64,000 nt of DNA, from NCBI GenBank assembly GCA_036337715.1, contig JAYZDS010000007.1:144099-208098 (forward strand), given 5' to 3'. The position numbers and the translations under genes are program-made. The DNA is from JAURNZ01 sp036337715. GTDB taxonomy: Bacteria; Pseudomonadota; Gammaproteobacteria; Comchoanobacterales; Comchoanobacteraceae. The notes under the pieces are model-generated. The model had not been told where the DNA came from and did no database searches. It saw only the letters and a program-made list of their open reading frames with translations. Positions 9,326 to 17,049 of this stretch are shown in pieces (within the stretch, counting starts at the first letter, position 1; each line of letters begins with the position of its first letter).

Positions 9326-9793
9326 TTATTTAGCTGAAAAATTATACCCAATGGCAATACCATCAGCGCCTGGATTGTGGTCTTTTAAACCTGCGTTAGA
9401 TAGGTGATAAATACCAATATGCCATTTTGGTGTAATATTATATCTAATATTTGATTTGAATTGTGTGTGGCCACCTAAATCAGGACCATCGCCTTGATGA
9501 TAGTAACCTGGTCCGAAAGCAAAACTAAAGTCATTCCAATAAACACGCATACCACCATGAATGTAATAAATCGACTCATTAGACACTTCGAAAGATACTT
9601 CTGGATGCAGTGTATGACCGACATCCCATGTTTGTTGATAACCAACGAATATTTTATGATCACTTAGGCCGTCAAAATTTTGGTCATCATAACTTAACAC
9701 GCTACCAAAAACGCTTGTTTCTTTTATGGTTGCTGAATAAGCACAGGTTGCGCTTAGTGCAGCTAAAATACATATCCCTTGTTTTAATTTCAT
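9326..9793 (-). CDS. pagL: PagL-family lipid A 3-O-deacylase
   Basis: A 155-residue outer-membrane enzyme with signal peptide (about residues 1-21, cleaved near AYSA). The C-terminal GIYHLSNAGLKDHNPG carries the PagL catalytic His-x-Ser-Asn (His130, Ser132) and the following Asn-Pro-Gly. PagL removes the 3-position acyl chain of lipid A, changing the endotoxic surface. The third catalytic residue, Glu in Pseudomonas PagL, falls at Asp144 here, a conservative change. The start has AGGAGAG at good spacing. The upstream Cys-rich gene overlaps it by 4 nt, so the two are probably co-transcribed. A terminator follows. Confidence 0.85.
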   Translation of the reverse strand: MKLKQGICILAALSATCAYSATIKETSVFGSVLSYDDQNFDGLSDHKIFVGYQQTWDVGHTLHPEVSFEVSNESIYYIHGGMRVYWNDFSFAFGPGYYHQGDGPDLGGHTQFKSNIRYNITPKWHIGIYHLSNAGLKDHNPGADGIAIGYNFSAK

Positions 9794-10167
9794 GATGCTC
9801 TCCTACATAATTTATCTTGAAATGTTAATGAACGTAATAATGAGGTCATTATTACAATATCATCAGAATCAACGCTACCATAGTTGCGGTTATATGGACA
9901 TTCCTCTGAAGATAATACAGTAAATAAATCTAGTTTGGGATCGTGATTGATTAGTTTTAATTTATGCCAGGATTTACCTAGGTTGATGGTGTCTGCTGAA
10001 GAAACTGTAACACGAAGGTTGGTTTCGGTATCATAACAAATATGGCAATCACAAGTATGGGTTTTCATGTTCCCATGTGTGTATAGATCAATATCGATGT
10101 AATCACATGTGAGGTTAGATGCCATAACATGACTAAAAAGCATTGAAATCATTAATCTTAAATACAT
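9790..10167 (-). CDS. Small exported Cys-rich protein, unknown
   Basis: A 125-residue protein with a hydrophobic N-terminus (MYLRLMISMLFSHVMAS) that looks like a cleavable signal. Cysteines then occur at CDY, TCDCHIC, EECPY and LCRR. The CDCHIC cluster could bind metal or form disulphides in the periplasm; no family is recognised. The ATG is preceded by AAGGGA at suitable spacing. Its stop overlaps the pagL start by 4 nt, so it is the first gene of a two-gene unit with the lipid A deacylase. Confidence 0.6.
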   Translation of the reverse strand: MYLRLMISMLFSHVMASNLTCDYIDIDLYTHGNMKTHTCDCHICYDTETNLRVTVSSADTINLGKSWHKLKLINHDPKLDLFTVLSSEECPYNRNYGSVDSDDIVIMTSLLRSLTFQDKLCRRAS

Positions 10168-10249
10168 TATTTAATCCCTTAAAAAAATGTTCAGTAAAAA
10201 GATTATAGGTCTTTTTTTTATTTTTGCAAATTTTATGTCATTGAACGTC

Positions 10250-10255
10250 TATAAT
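10250..10255 (+). promoter_or_regulatory. Candidate -10 box for gltX
   Basis: Consensus TATAAT about 70 nt before the gltX ATG, inside TTGAACGTCTATAATATATA. Almost the same 20 bases occur around the folE -10. No good -35 lies at the ideal distance (TTGCAA at 10224-10229 is 20 nt away), so the call is moderate. Confidence 0.45.
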
Positions 10256-10324
10256 ATATAACAGTTAGGAATGTTTTTGCGATTTATTAAAATTTACCGT
10301 AAAATATAACATTTAGGAGACGCT

Positions 10325-11788
10325 ATGACAGAACAACCTGTAAGAGTACGTTTTGCACCGAGCCCAACTGGCTCAATGCACGTCGGTGGAATAAGAACAG
10401 CATTATACAACTATTTATTTGCTAAGCACCACGGCGGTACTATGGTCTTAAGAATTGAAGATACTGATTTAGAACGTAGTGATCATACGCTCGCTGAAGA
10501 ACAATTAAATGATCTTAGATGGTTAGGTATCGAGTGGGATGAAGGCCCTGATCATCCCGGTGAATTTGGTCCATATTATCAATCAGAAAGATTAAGCTTT
10601 TATCAACAGTATGTAGATCAATTATTAAAAGAAGGCTATGCTTATTATTGTTTTTTAACCGATGATGAAATTGAGGCACAAAAAGCTAAGGCAGAAGCCA
10701 ATGGAGATCCGTATCAAGTGATTAGTCCTTATAGGGATCTAGCATATAATGATGCAGAGGTTGCTAAGCGTCTAAAAAATAATGAAAAGGCAACCGTACG
10801 ATTTAAAGTGAAAGATCCAAACCGTATTTATACTTTTGATGACTTGGTGAGGGGTGAAATTAATTTACCTGCACACATGGTTGGTGATTTTGTGTTACTT
10901 CGCTCAGATGGCATGCCAGTGTATAATTTTTGTTGTGTCATAGATGACCATTCAATGAAGATTAGTCATGTTTTTAGAGGAGAAGAACACTTGTCTAATA
11001 CACTTAGACAATTAATGTTATATGAGTCACTAGGTTTTGAAATTCCAAAATTTGGTCATTTATCTATTATTCTCGATGAAGATCGTAAAAAATTAAGCAA
11101 AAGACATAAAGCTGCAAGTTGTAATGACCTTAAAAGACTAGGTTATGTCCCTGAAGGAATCATAAATTACTTGGCATTATTGGGTTGGTCTCATCCACGA
11201 GGTGATGAGATTTTATCAAAAACAGATTTAGTTGAAGCATTCACGGTTGATCGTGTAAATGCATCGCCTGCTGTATTCGATATTCAAAAAATGCATTGGC
11301 TTAATGGACAACACATTAGAAAAATGACGCCTCAGCATTTATGGGCGTTATTGGCTTTGCAACCTGGCTTTGGTTCGCTTGCCTTGCCAACTTCCAACGG
11401 CTGGCATGAAAAAGCACTGGCTGTTATATGGAGTGAATGCGATACATTGTCTCATGGTGTGGCATTGCTAAAAAATTGGTTTGACCAAAGCCACTTTGCT
11501 GTGGATGATGAGGCAAAAGAGATTTTATCTTGGCCTCGTTCTAAAGAGGTTATCCAAGCTTGGCATGATTCAATTCAAGAGGTTGCTTTTCTTTCAGCCA
11601 TTGATTATGAAAACATTGTCAATGATATTAAGAAAAAATATGACGTCAAAGGTAAATTCTTATTCATGCCATTGCGAGTTGCTATGATTGGGTCACCACA
11701 CGGTCCTGATCTAAATACGCTAGCAGAAGCTCTGCCAACTAAGTTGCTCAAGGAAAGAGCACAAATAGCTTTAAAACTATGCAACTGA
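10325..11788 (+). CDS. gltX: Glutamyl-tRNA synthetase
   Basis: A 487-residue class I aminoacyl-tRNA synthetase that charges tRNA-Glu. The N-terminal RFAPSPTGSMHVGG holds the HIGH-type signature (HVGG) and KLSKRH (about residue 258) is the KMSKS-type loop. Length and order of the Rossmann fold, stem-contact and anticodon-binding parts are normal for the bacterial type. An AGGAGA Shine-Dalgarno lies just before the ATG. The xthA start overlaps its end by 10 nt. Confidence 0.96.
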   Translation: MTEQPVRVRFAPSPTGSMHVGGIRTALYNYLFAKHHGGTMVLRIEDTDLERSDHTLAEEQLNDLRWLGIEWDEGPDHPGEFGPYYQSERLSFYQQYVDQLLKEGYAYYCFLTDDEIEAQKAKAEANGDPYQVISPYRDLAYNDAEVAKRLKNNEKATVRFKVKDPNRIYTFDDLVRGEINLPAHMVGDFVLLRSDGMPVYNFCCVIDDHSMKISHVFRGEEHLSNTLRQLMLYESLGFEIPKFGHLSIILDEDRKKLSKRHKAASCNDLKRLGYVPEGIINYLALLGWSHPRGDEILSKTDLVEAFTVDRVNASPAVFDIQKMHWLNGQHIRKMTPQHLWALLALQPGFGSLALPTSNGWHEKALAVIWSECDTLSHGVALLKNWFDQSHFAVDDEAKEILSWPRSKEVIQAWHDSIQEVAFLSAIDYENIVNDIKKKYDVKGKFLFMPLRVAMIGSPHGPDLNTLAEALPTKLLKERAQIALKLCN

Positions 11789-12543
11789 TTTCTTGGAACG
11801 TAAACTCAATTCGTGCGCGAATGACTGGAGTTGAGTCTGTTTTAGAAACATATCAACCTGATATATTGGCTTTACAGGAAACCAAGGTAGCTGACGATCA
11901 ATTTCCAATCGAACACATTCAATCGCTTGGTTATCAAAGTTTATTCATAGGTCAACCAAGTTATAATGGTGTGGCATTTTTGACTAAAATACCACTTACT
12001 TTGGTTCCCCTGGCACTTTCAGATACTCTTTCAAAACAAAAGCGTTTAATTGCTGCTTCCTTTAAAGATACGCTCATTATTAACGCGTATGTTCCAATGG
12101 GTGAGTCTCTAACATCCGAAAAATACACATATAAGCTTTCCTTTTTAGAGGATTTTTGTAAGTTAGTAGAACTACAAAAGAAATCATATGAGCACATTTT
12201 GTTATGTGGTGATTTTAACATTGCACCGACGGATCAAGATGTATATGATCCAGAAAAATGGCAAAATCAAGTATTGGTATCAGAACCAGAAAGGAAGTTA
12301 TGGCAATCAATTTTATCGTTAGGTTTTGAGGATGTTTATAGAGTGCTAGATGATACTAGCTCAGGATTTACATGGTGGGATTACCGTCGGTTTGCGTATA
12401 GACGTAAAGCAGGTCTTAGAATAGATCATTGGCTTTCAACTAAAGAAACTATGGAGAGCATTAAGTCTTGTCAGGTTCTGGAGGCAGTCCGTCAGCAAGA
12501 ACGTCCATCTGATCATGCGCCACTGGCTTTAACAATCCTTTGA
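11779..12543 (+). CDS. xthA: Exodeoxyribonuclease III / AP endonuclease
   Basis: A 254-residue exonuclease-endonuclease-phosphatase fold enzyme for base-excision repair. It shows the family landmarks MQLISWNVNSIRAR, QETKV (metal-binding Glu), GDFNIAP, and the C-terminal IDHWL and SDHAPL with the catalytic His. The length matches E. coli XthA/ExoA-type proteins. The ATG overlaps the gltX end by 10 nt with no spacer, so the two form an operon. The last 83 nt are antisense to a predicted membrane ORF on the other strand. Confidence 0.94.
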   Translation: MQLISWNVNSIRARMTGVESVLETYQPDILALQETKVADDQFPIEHIQSLGYQSLFIGQPSYNGVAFLTKIPLTLVPLALSDTLSKQKRLIAASFKDTLIINAYVPMGESLTSEKYTYKLSFLEDFCKLVELQKKSYEHILLCGDFNIAPTDQDVYDPEKWQNQVLVSEPERKLWQSILSLGFEDVYRVLDDTSSGFTWWDYRRFAYRRKAGLRIDHWLSTKETMESIKSCQVLEAVRQQERPSDHAPLALTIL

Positions 12544-12853
12544 TTTTAATTCCAAAGAAAAATAAATATAATTTTAAACAAAGCCAAACCCATAAACTAC
12601 ATATAAAATTTAAACTAATGCAACCAACTAATAGATTCAGCAGCAAAGTTTTTTTTGATAAGTCATTATCTGTATTTAATTGGGTTGTTTTGTTTGCATT
12701 TAATTCAACAGAAAATGATTTAAATTCTGCCATATATTTATCTGAGTGGATAATATAAAAAGTTGAAATCATAGCGAATACTATGGTGGGTACTAACAAT
12801 ATTTTAAATATAGATCTAAAGCTGATTTTTTTTATGATGAAAACATCTGACAT
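12461..12853 (-). CDS. Small two-helix membrane protein, unknown
   Basis: A 130-residue ORF with two clear hydrophobic helices (about residues 16-34, ILLVPTIVFAMISTFYIIH, and 70-96) and a C-terminal tail PEPDKT encoded antisense to xthA. No family is recognised. Support comes from the membrane pattern and a promoter-like TATAGT that on the minus strand ends 7 nt before the ATG (with TTGATT 18 nt further upstream). There is no Shine-Dalgarno, so expression would be leaderless. The 310 bases outside xthA hold nothing else. Confidence 0.5.
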   Translation of the reverse strand: MSDVFIIKKISFRSIFKILLVPTIVFAMISTFYIIHSDKYMAEFKSFSVELNANKTTQLNTDNDLSKKTLLLNLLVGCISLNFICSLWVWLCLKLYLFFFGIKIKGLLKPVAHDQMDVLADGLPPEPDKT

Positions 12854-12904
12854 ACTTTATACTATACACGATGACGAATTTTGTAATCAATCGAATTCTT
12901 CGAG

Positions 12905-12940
12905 TTGATAGAACAAGATTGAATGTCTATAATATATAGA
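12905..12940 (+). promoter_or_regulatory. folE promoter, leaderless start
   Basis: TTGATA (12905-12910), a 17-nt spacer, then consensus TATAAT (12928-12933). Six bases separate the -10 from the folE ATG at 12940, so the expected transcription start is the A of the ATG. No Shine-Dalgarno is present. The mRNA should lack a 5' leader. Confidence 0.75.
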
Positions 12941-13518
12941 TGGAAAATTCAAAAATATCAAGAGAAGAGGCATTAAAAGCCGTTCAGACATTAATTAAGT
13001 ACATTGGTGATGATCCTGAAAGAGAGGGATTAATTGAGACGCCTAATCGTGTAATAAAAGCATTTGACGAGTATTATGGCGGATATAAAATTAACCCGCA
13101 AACACATTTAAAGAAAACATTTTCGGCTGGTCTTGAAACTTATAAAGAGATGGTCATTGTTAAAGATATCAAAGTGTTTAGTCATTGCGAACATCATATG
13201 GTGCCATTTTACGGTGTTGCACACATAGGCTATATCCCTAATGAAAAAATTGTTGGACTAAGCAAATTAGCAAGAGTCGTAGATGGCTTTGCAAAGAGAC
13301 TACAAACTCAAGAAAAGCTTACCATACAAGTTGCTGAATCAATTCAAAATGAGCTTGATCCCATCGGTGTTGGTGTTGTCATTGAAGCTGTTCATGAGTG
13401 TATGGTTTCGAGGGGAATAGGGTCAACGAATTCTAAAACAATTACAAGTAGGTTGTTGGGTGTTATGAATGACCAAAAAGAAACAAGAGCAGAATTTTTA
13501 TCACTCATTGAATCCTAA
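12940..13518 (+). CDS. folE: GTP cyclohydrolase I, type IA
   Basis: A 192-residue enzyme catalysing the first step of tetrahydrofolate (or pterin) synthesis, GTP to dihydroneopterin triphosphate. The Zn ligands of the type IA enzyme are present: Cys83 and His86 in FSHCEHHMVPF, and Cys154 in HECMVSRG. The central GLSKLARVVDGFAKRLQ is conserved. It stands alone, with its own perfect-spacing promoter placed so that transcription should begin at the start codon. The downstream gene converges from the other strand 1 nt after its stop. Confidence 0.96.
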   Translation: MENSKISREEALKAVQTLIKYIGDDPEREGLIETPNRVIKAFDEYYGGYKINPQTHLKKTFSAGLETYKEMVIVKDIKVFSHCEHHMVPFYGVAHIGYIPNEKIVGLSKLARVVDGFAKRLQTQEKLTIQVAESIQNELDPIGVGVVIEAVHECMVSRGIGSTNSKTITSRLLGVMNDQKETRAEFLSLIES

Positions 13519-13519
13519 G

Positions 13520-14647
13520 CTACTGTATACGGAGCGATTCTGGTAACTGTCCTGTTAACTGTCCTGGTAACGGTCCTGGTAACGGTTTTGAACCTTTATA
13601 TTCATGTTTTTCAGAAGATACTGAGGGTACTGGGCCTGCTTCCCTTTTAAACTGACTAAAAGAGCTAATTTTTAACGAATCAGTTGATGTTGTTGGCGAG
13701 CGCTCTGAGTCTGTAGACTGCGATGTTGTTGAAGGCGAATCTAGTGTTTGAGTTGATTTTGGTAAATGATTTTGAGATAAAGCACCTGAGTGACTACTGG
13801 GAGATTCATTGGTTGTCTTGCCTATAGAGTCAAGAGAATCTGAGCTTTTGGAGGCCATTTTATTAGAGGTGCTCTGCGTTACTAACTGCTGATTATATTG
13901 CAATAAATTTTCTGTAGTTAGTGGTAGTAAAGAGTTTTCTTTTTTGGTCCTCTTTTTACGCAGTGGGGTCTTATATTTTTCGGGGCTCAGTTGACACAGT
14001 GGTGACCTGTCTTTTGTAGAATTAGATTTATAGGGTGGGGTTTGAGCAGGGGGTGGCATAATTGTACCTTTATTTAAATCATCTATTTGGTTTAAATAAA
14101 GATCATGATAAGTTTTATAAGTGTTCGCAAGGTGATTTTTTAGATCCAAAGAAAATTTTAGAGTTAAAATCAAAAAAGATGCAAGTACTAGAGGTAGAGA
14201 AATTGAACACATTATCAGTACAGCACTAAACATGATATTTAAACAAGTAGAAAACAAAAAACAAAAATAAATAGAACCTGTTTCTTTAGTATATTCTTCA
14301 TTTTTATTGTGTCTTAAGCTAGTTGCATAAAGCTCACTAAATAGGCGTTTGAAAACTTCACGGCACTTTTGATCCTTTATCTCATCTGAAATATCATCTG
14401 AATTTAATATGTATTTGTTTAAATAAAAGGTATGCTTCTCTTTAATAAGATACATATTTGATAGTACTTCTTCAGATAAAGATGACATTAAGTCAACAAG
14501 GTTTTTATGAGTAAATTTATTTTCATATGATAAATTATCTAAACAGAGATTCTTTTCGAGATTTATGCCTTGAAATGAGACATAAGCCGGGAAAGGGGTT
14601 ATCAGTGTAGGATGACTACTCTGACTTATTTGAAAGCTATTACCCAT
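13520..14647 (-). CDS. Membrane protein with long Ser/Thr/Pro-rich tail, effector-like, unknown
   Basis: A 375-residue protein with no recognised family. Residues 1-125 are soluble and mixed. A hydrophobic hairpin follows at about 126-168 (FCFLFSTCLNIMFSAVLIMC, then SLPLVLASFLILTLKFSL). The rest (about 190-375) is low-complexity, rich in Ser, Thr, Pro, Lys and Gln, with a basic stretch LRKKRTKKE. The end is a four-residue repeat (PLPG PLPG QLTG QLPE). This architecture is common among secreted effectors of intracellular bacteria, and an IcmF/DotU pair lies elsewhere in the window, but secretion is only inferred. No Shine-Dalgarno is visible; CATACT ends 7 nt before the ATG. Confidence 0.6.
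   Translation of the reverse strand: MGNSFQISQSSHPTLITPFPAYVSFQGINLEKNLCLDNLSYENKFTHKNLVDLMSSLSEEVLSNMYLIKEKHTFYLNKYILNSDDISDEIKDQKCREVFKRLFSELYATSLRHNKNEEYTKETGSIYFCFLFSTCLNIMFSAVLIMCSISLPLVLASFLILTLKFSLDLKNHLANTYKTYHDLYLNQIDDLNKGTIMPPPAQTPPYKSNSTKDRSPLCQLSPEKYKTPLRKKRTKKENSLLPLTTENLLQYNQQLVTQSTSNKMASKSSDSLDSIGKTTNESPSSHSGALSQNHLPKSTQTLDSPSTTSQSTDSERSPTTSTDSLKISSFSQFKREAGPVPSVSSEKHEYKGSKPLPGPLPGQLTGQLPESLRIQ
13539..13585. repeat. 12-nt tandem repeat, four units, in coding sequence
   Basis: Units related to TCCTGGTAACGG: 13562-13573 and 13574-13585 are identical, 13550-13561 has two changes, and 13539-13549 lacks one base. On the minus strand they encode the four-residue repeat near the C-terminus of the effector-like protein. 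Copy number could vary by slippage without changing frame, since a unit is four codons. Confidence 0.85.
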
Positions 14648-14721
14648 GTCTATGAGTATGCGCCTTTAATATTGCATGGTCAAGTATTGTATGCTTTTTT
14701 TATTTATGCATTTGAAAAAAT

Positions 14722-17049
14722 TTATTTTTTTTGTTCCGGTATAGCGATATATGTCATCCCAAACGGGGTTTCGTATGAAGTTAATAGATTGCTTTCATTG
14801 TGGTTAAATTCATACACTGGTTGTAGAAATTTGTCCTGCCAAAGTTTTTTATTTGATGACGATATTTTTGGTGTGATTGTATGTCTAATAAAGTTTAACT
14901 CTTCACTTGTAGCATCTTTTCTTAGCTGTTCAAAATAATTTTTATTGGTCATCAGTGCTGTGGCATGTTCTAAGTATATTTGTTGTGAAATCGCAGATTT
15001 GTTATCAGGTAAAATACAAACTGAACCATTGAGTATTGCACCAAGGAAGCCAAACAAAATGATTCTATAATCATCATAGTCACATGCAACAAATAAATTG
15101 GTCTCTGAGTAAATTGGTGCGTTATAGCTCCACTGATAAAGTGTGGTCATTATTTCAGACATTGTAAAACTGATGACTTTGTCACTATTTACATGATAGA
15201 GCGCATCTTGTGGTGATAATACTTTTGTTATATCACCGTAAATAATAGGAATATTCTGTAATAATGCACTCAGGAATCGAACGGGTGTAAAGTTTTCATT
15301 TGTAACATGATAAAATTTACGATGTTGCCATGTGGTTTGTTTTGCAAATTTGAGTACCTGTTTTAAAGTAAATCTTTTTTTATTGAAAAATAAGCATTGA
15401 TGAGCATCACCAATGTAATTGACAAGTTTATCAATAGCCTCACTAATATGTAATGGATGTGACATCATGCATTGTGTATTTACTAGTAGTTGTCGCATTT
15501 CTACTTCATTAATTCTAGATTCTTTTGTCACTTTAAATGGCTGACCTATTTGAATGGTGATTTTTGGGAATAATGCTTTTTTAAAATTGCTTTTCATCCT
15601 ACTAGATAGGTGATATTGACTACCATCAATATATACGGGGATCAGCGTTGATTGTGTCAGTTGTGCTGCAAAGTTAGCGCCTGGATAAATTTTTCCTATT
15701 TTGCCAATAGGACTACGCTGTCCCTCTGGGAAAATAATACCGACTTTGCCGTGTTTGAGGCCAGTGATGAAAGGTTTAAGCATCATTGGTTTATTAGGAC
15801 TCATCGGTAGCTTTTGCCAAAAAGCCTCTGTTAATCTGACTGCCAACATATTACTTGCTTCAGGATTAATTGGAAACATGAAACGACCTGGAAGCATCCC
15901 ACCAAGTATAGGTGGCTCAATATATGAATTATGATTTGGTATCACAATGAATGGTTTCTTTACGTGTTCTAAATGGTGCATACCACACATTTCGATACGA
16001 AATGCGTAAGTTACAAAGCTTTTTAAGCTGGCTTTGATCAAAGCTGCTGGATAACGAAGTATTGTTATGATAAGTCCAATAAAAATATATAACGTTAGCC
16101 AATTTGCTATTAAGAAAACATCTTGTTGATGCGTTACCCAAATAGACAACAAAATGATTGTAATGATATTTGACATACTATAGACAAAATGAAATCCTTC
16201 AGTTTGCTTTTTACAGGCTAGAGTCTTATAAACTGTGAGTTGTATGTTAAACGATGCCAGTAACGACCCAATCAATGTAGATTGTACGATTTGTTGTAAG
16301 ACTAAATAACAAAAGTTTAATTTTGATGGATTTGTAAGCCAAGCTTCTAAATGAGGTAGCATAAATAAATTGATTAATCCGGAGAAAAAAGCTAAGGAAA
16401 TATATAGGCTTATATAACCACTCCACAAAAAAGGCTCAATATACTTTTTATTTTCATTCACCAAATAGGCAATGAAACATGAAGGTAACAAAGCAAAAAT
16501 TAAATCGTTTGGTTCAAGTGTTGGTAAAGAGATGATATAGACCCAAACAGAAATCGTAAGGGCTGCAACAATAAAAAGTTGATCGAATAAAAGAATCCAT
16601 AAAGGTTTGAAAAAACGCATTTTATACTTAATTTGTCTATGAGGTCGAAAGCGAGTCTTCAATGATAAAAGATGAGCCAGTGACAACGTTATAAATGTGA
16701 CAAATACATTTTGAATTAAAAGAATATTTAGACCAATTAGTTTAGGTTTGATCGGTTGTTCACCTTGAAGCCAGTGCGAAAATAGTAGGGTCGAAGCTGC
16801 AAAAAAAGGTAAATTTAAAAATAAACTTACGGTTGTAACGATCATACAAACAGGATTTACCCAGCTTGGTATTTTTGGTTTTACAGGCAGCTGGCCAAAC
16901 AGGCAGTAAAAAAATAATAAAATATAGCAATTTAGCCAATCATTTTGAAAAATAAATAATGAAGATAAATAAATTAACTGAAGATTTACAATCCAAGTTG
17001 AGATCAGATAACTTCCAATAAAGTTATTTTTAAAGTTGTGTAATAACAT
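14722..17049 (-). CDS. LplT/Aas-like membrane acyltransferase with degenerate acyl-ACP synthetase domain
   Basis: A 775-residue protein. Residues 1-335 hold about ten hydrophobic helices, as in the transporter half of LplT-Aas fusions. Residues 345-520 are a PlsC-type acyltransferase with NHNSYIE (372-378; the usual HxxxxD reads HxxxxE) and FPEGQRS (440-446). The C-terminal 240 residues resemble the start of the Aas synthetase domain, then jump to KKLWQDKF and a short tail matching a later part of it. The ATP-binding loop (TSGSEGxPKG type) and the C-terminal domain are absent. It probably acylates lysophospholipid or glycerophosphate; the synthetase activity should be lost. It overlaps pfp by 20 nt. 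Confidence 0.75.
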   Translation of the reverse strand: MLLHNFKNNFIGSYLISTWIVNLQLIYLSSLFIFQNDWLNCYILLFFYCLFGQLPVKPKIPSWVNPVCMIVTTVSLFLNLPFFAASTLLFSHWLQGEQPIKPKLIGLNILLIQNVFVTFITLSLAHLLSLKTRFRPHRQIKYKMRFFKPLWILLFDQLFIVAALTISVWVYIISLPTLEPNDLIFALLPSCFIAYLVNENKKYIEPFLWSGYISLYISLAFFSGLINLFMLPHLEAWLTNPSKLNFCYLVLQQIVQSTLIGSLLASFNIQLTVYKTLACKKQTEGFHFVYSMSNIITIILLSIWVTHQQDVFLIANWLTLYIFIGLIITILRYPAALIKASLKSFVTYAFRIEMCGMHHLEHVKKPFIVIPNHNSYIEPPILGGMLPGRFMFPINPEASNMLAVRLTEAFWQKLPMSPNKPMMLKPFITGLKHGKVGIIFPEGQRSPIGKIGKIYPGANFAAQLTQSTLIPVYIDGSQYHLSSRMKSNFKKALFPKITIQIGQPFKVTKESRINEVEMRQLLVNTQCMMSHPLHISEAIDKLVNYIGDAHQCLFFNKKRFTLKQVLKFAKQTTWQHRKFYHVTNENFTPVRFLSALLQNIPIIYGDITKVLSPQDALYHVNSDKVISFTMSEIMTTLYQWSYNAPIYSETNLFVACDYDDYRIILFGFLGAILNGSVCILPDNKSAISQQIYLEHATALMTNKNYFEQLRKDATSEELNFIRHTITPKISSSNKKLWQDKFLQPVYEFNHNESNLLTSYETPFGMTYIAIPEQKK

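Noticed and set aside
10195..10222. Terminator-like AAAAAGA/TCTTTTT hairpin upstream of gltX
   Set aside because: No gene on the + strand ends there, and the stem is only A/T-rich; probably part of the AT-rich promoter region.
14612..14938. 108-codon + strand ORF across the gap between two minus-strand genes
   Set aside because: Mostly antisense to the Aas-like gene, no Shine-Dalgarno or promoter, no recognisable product.
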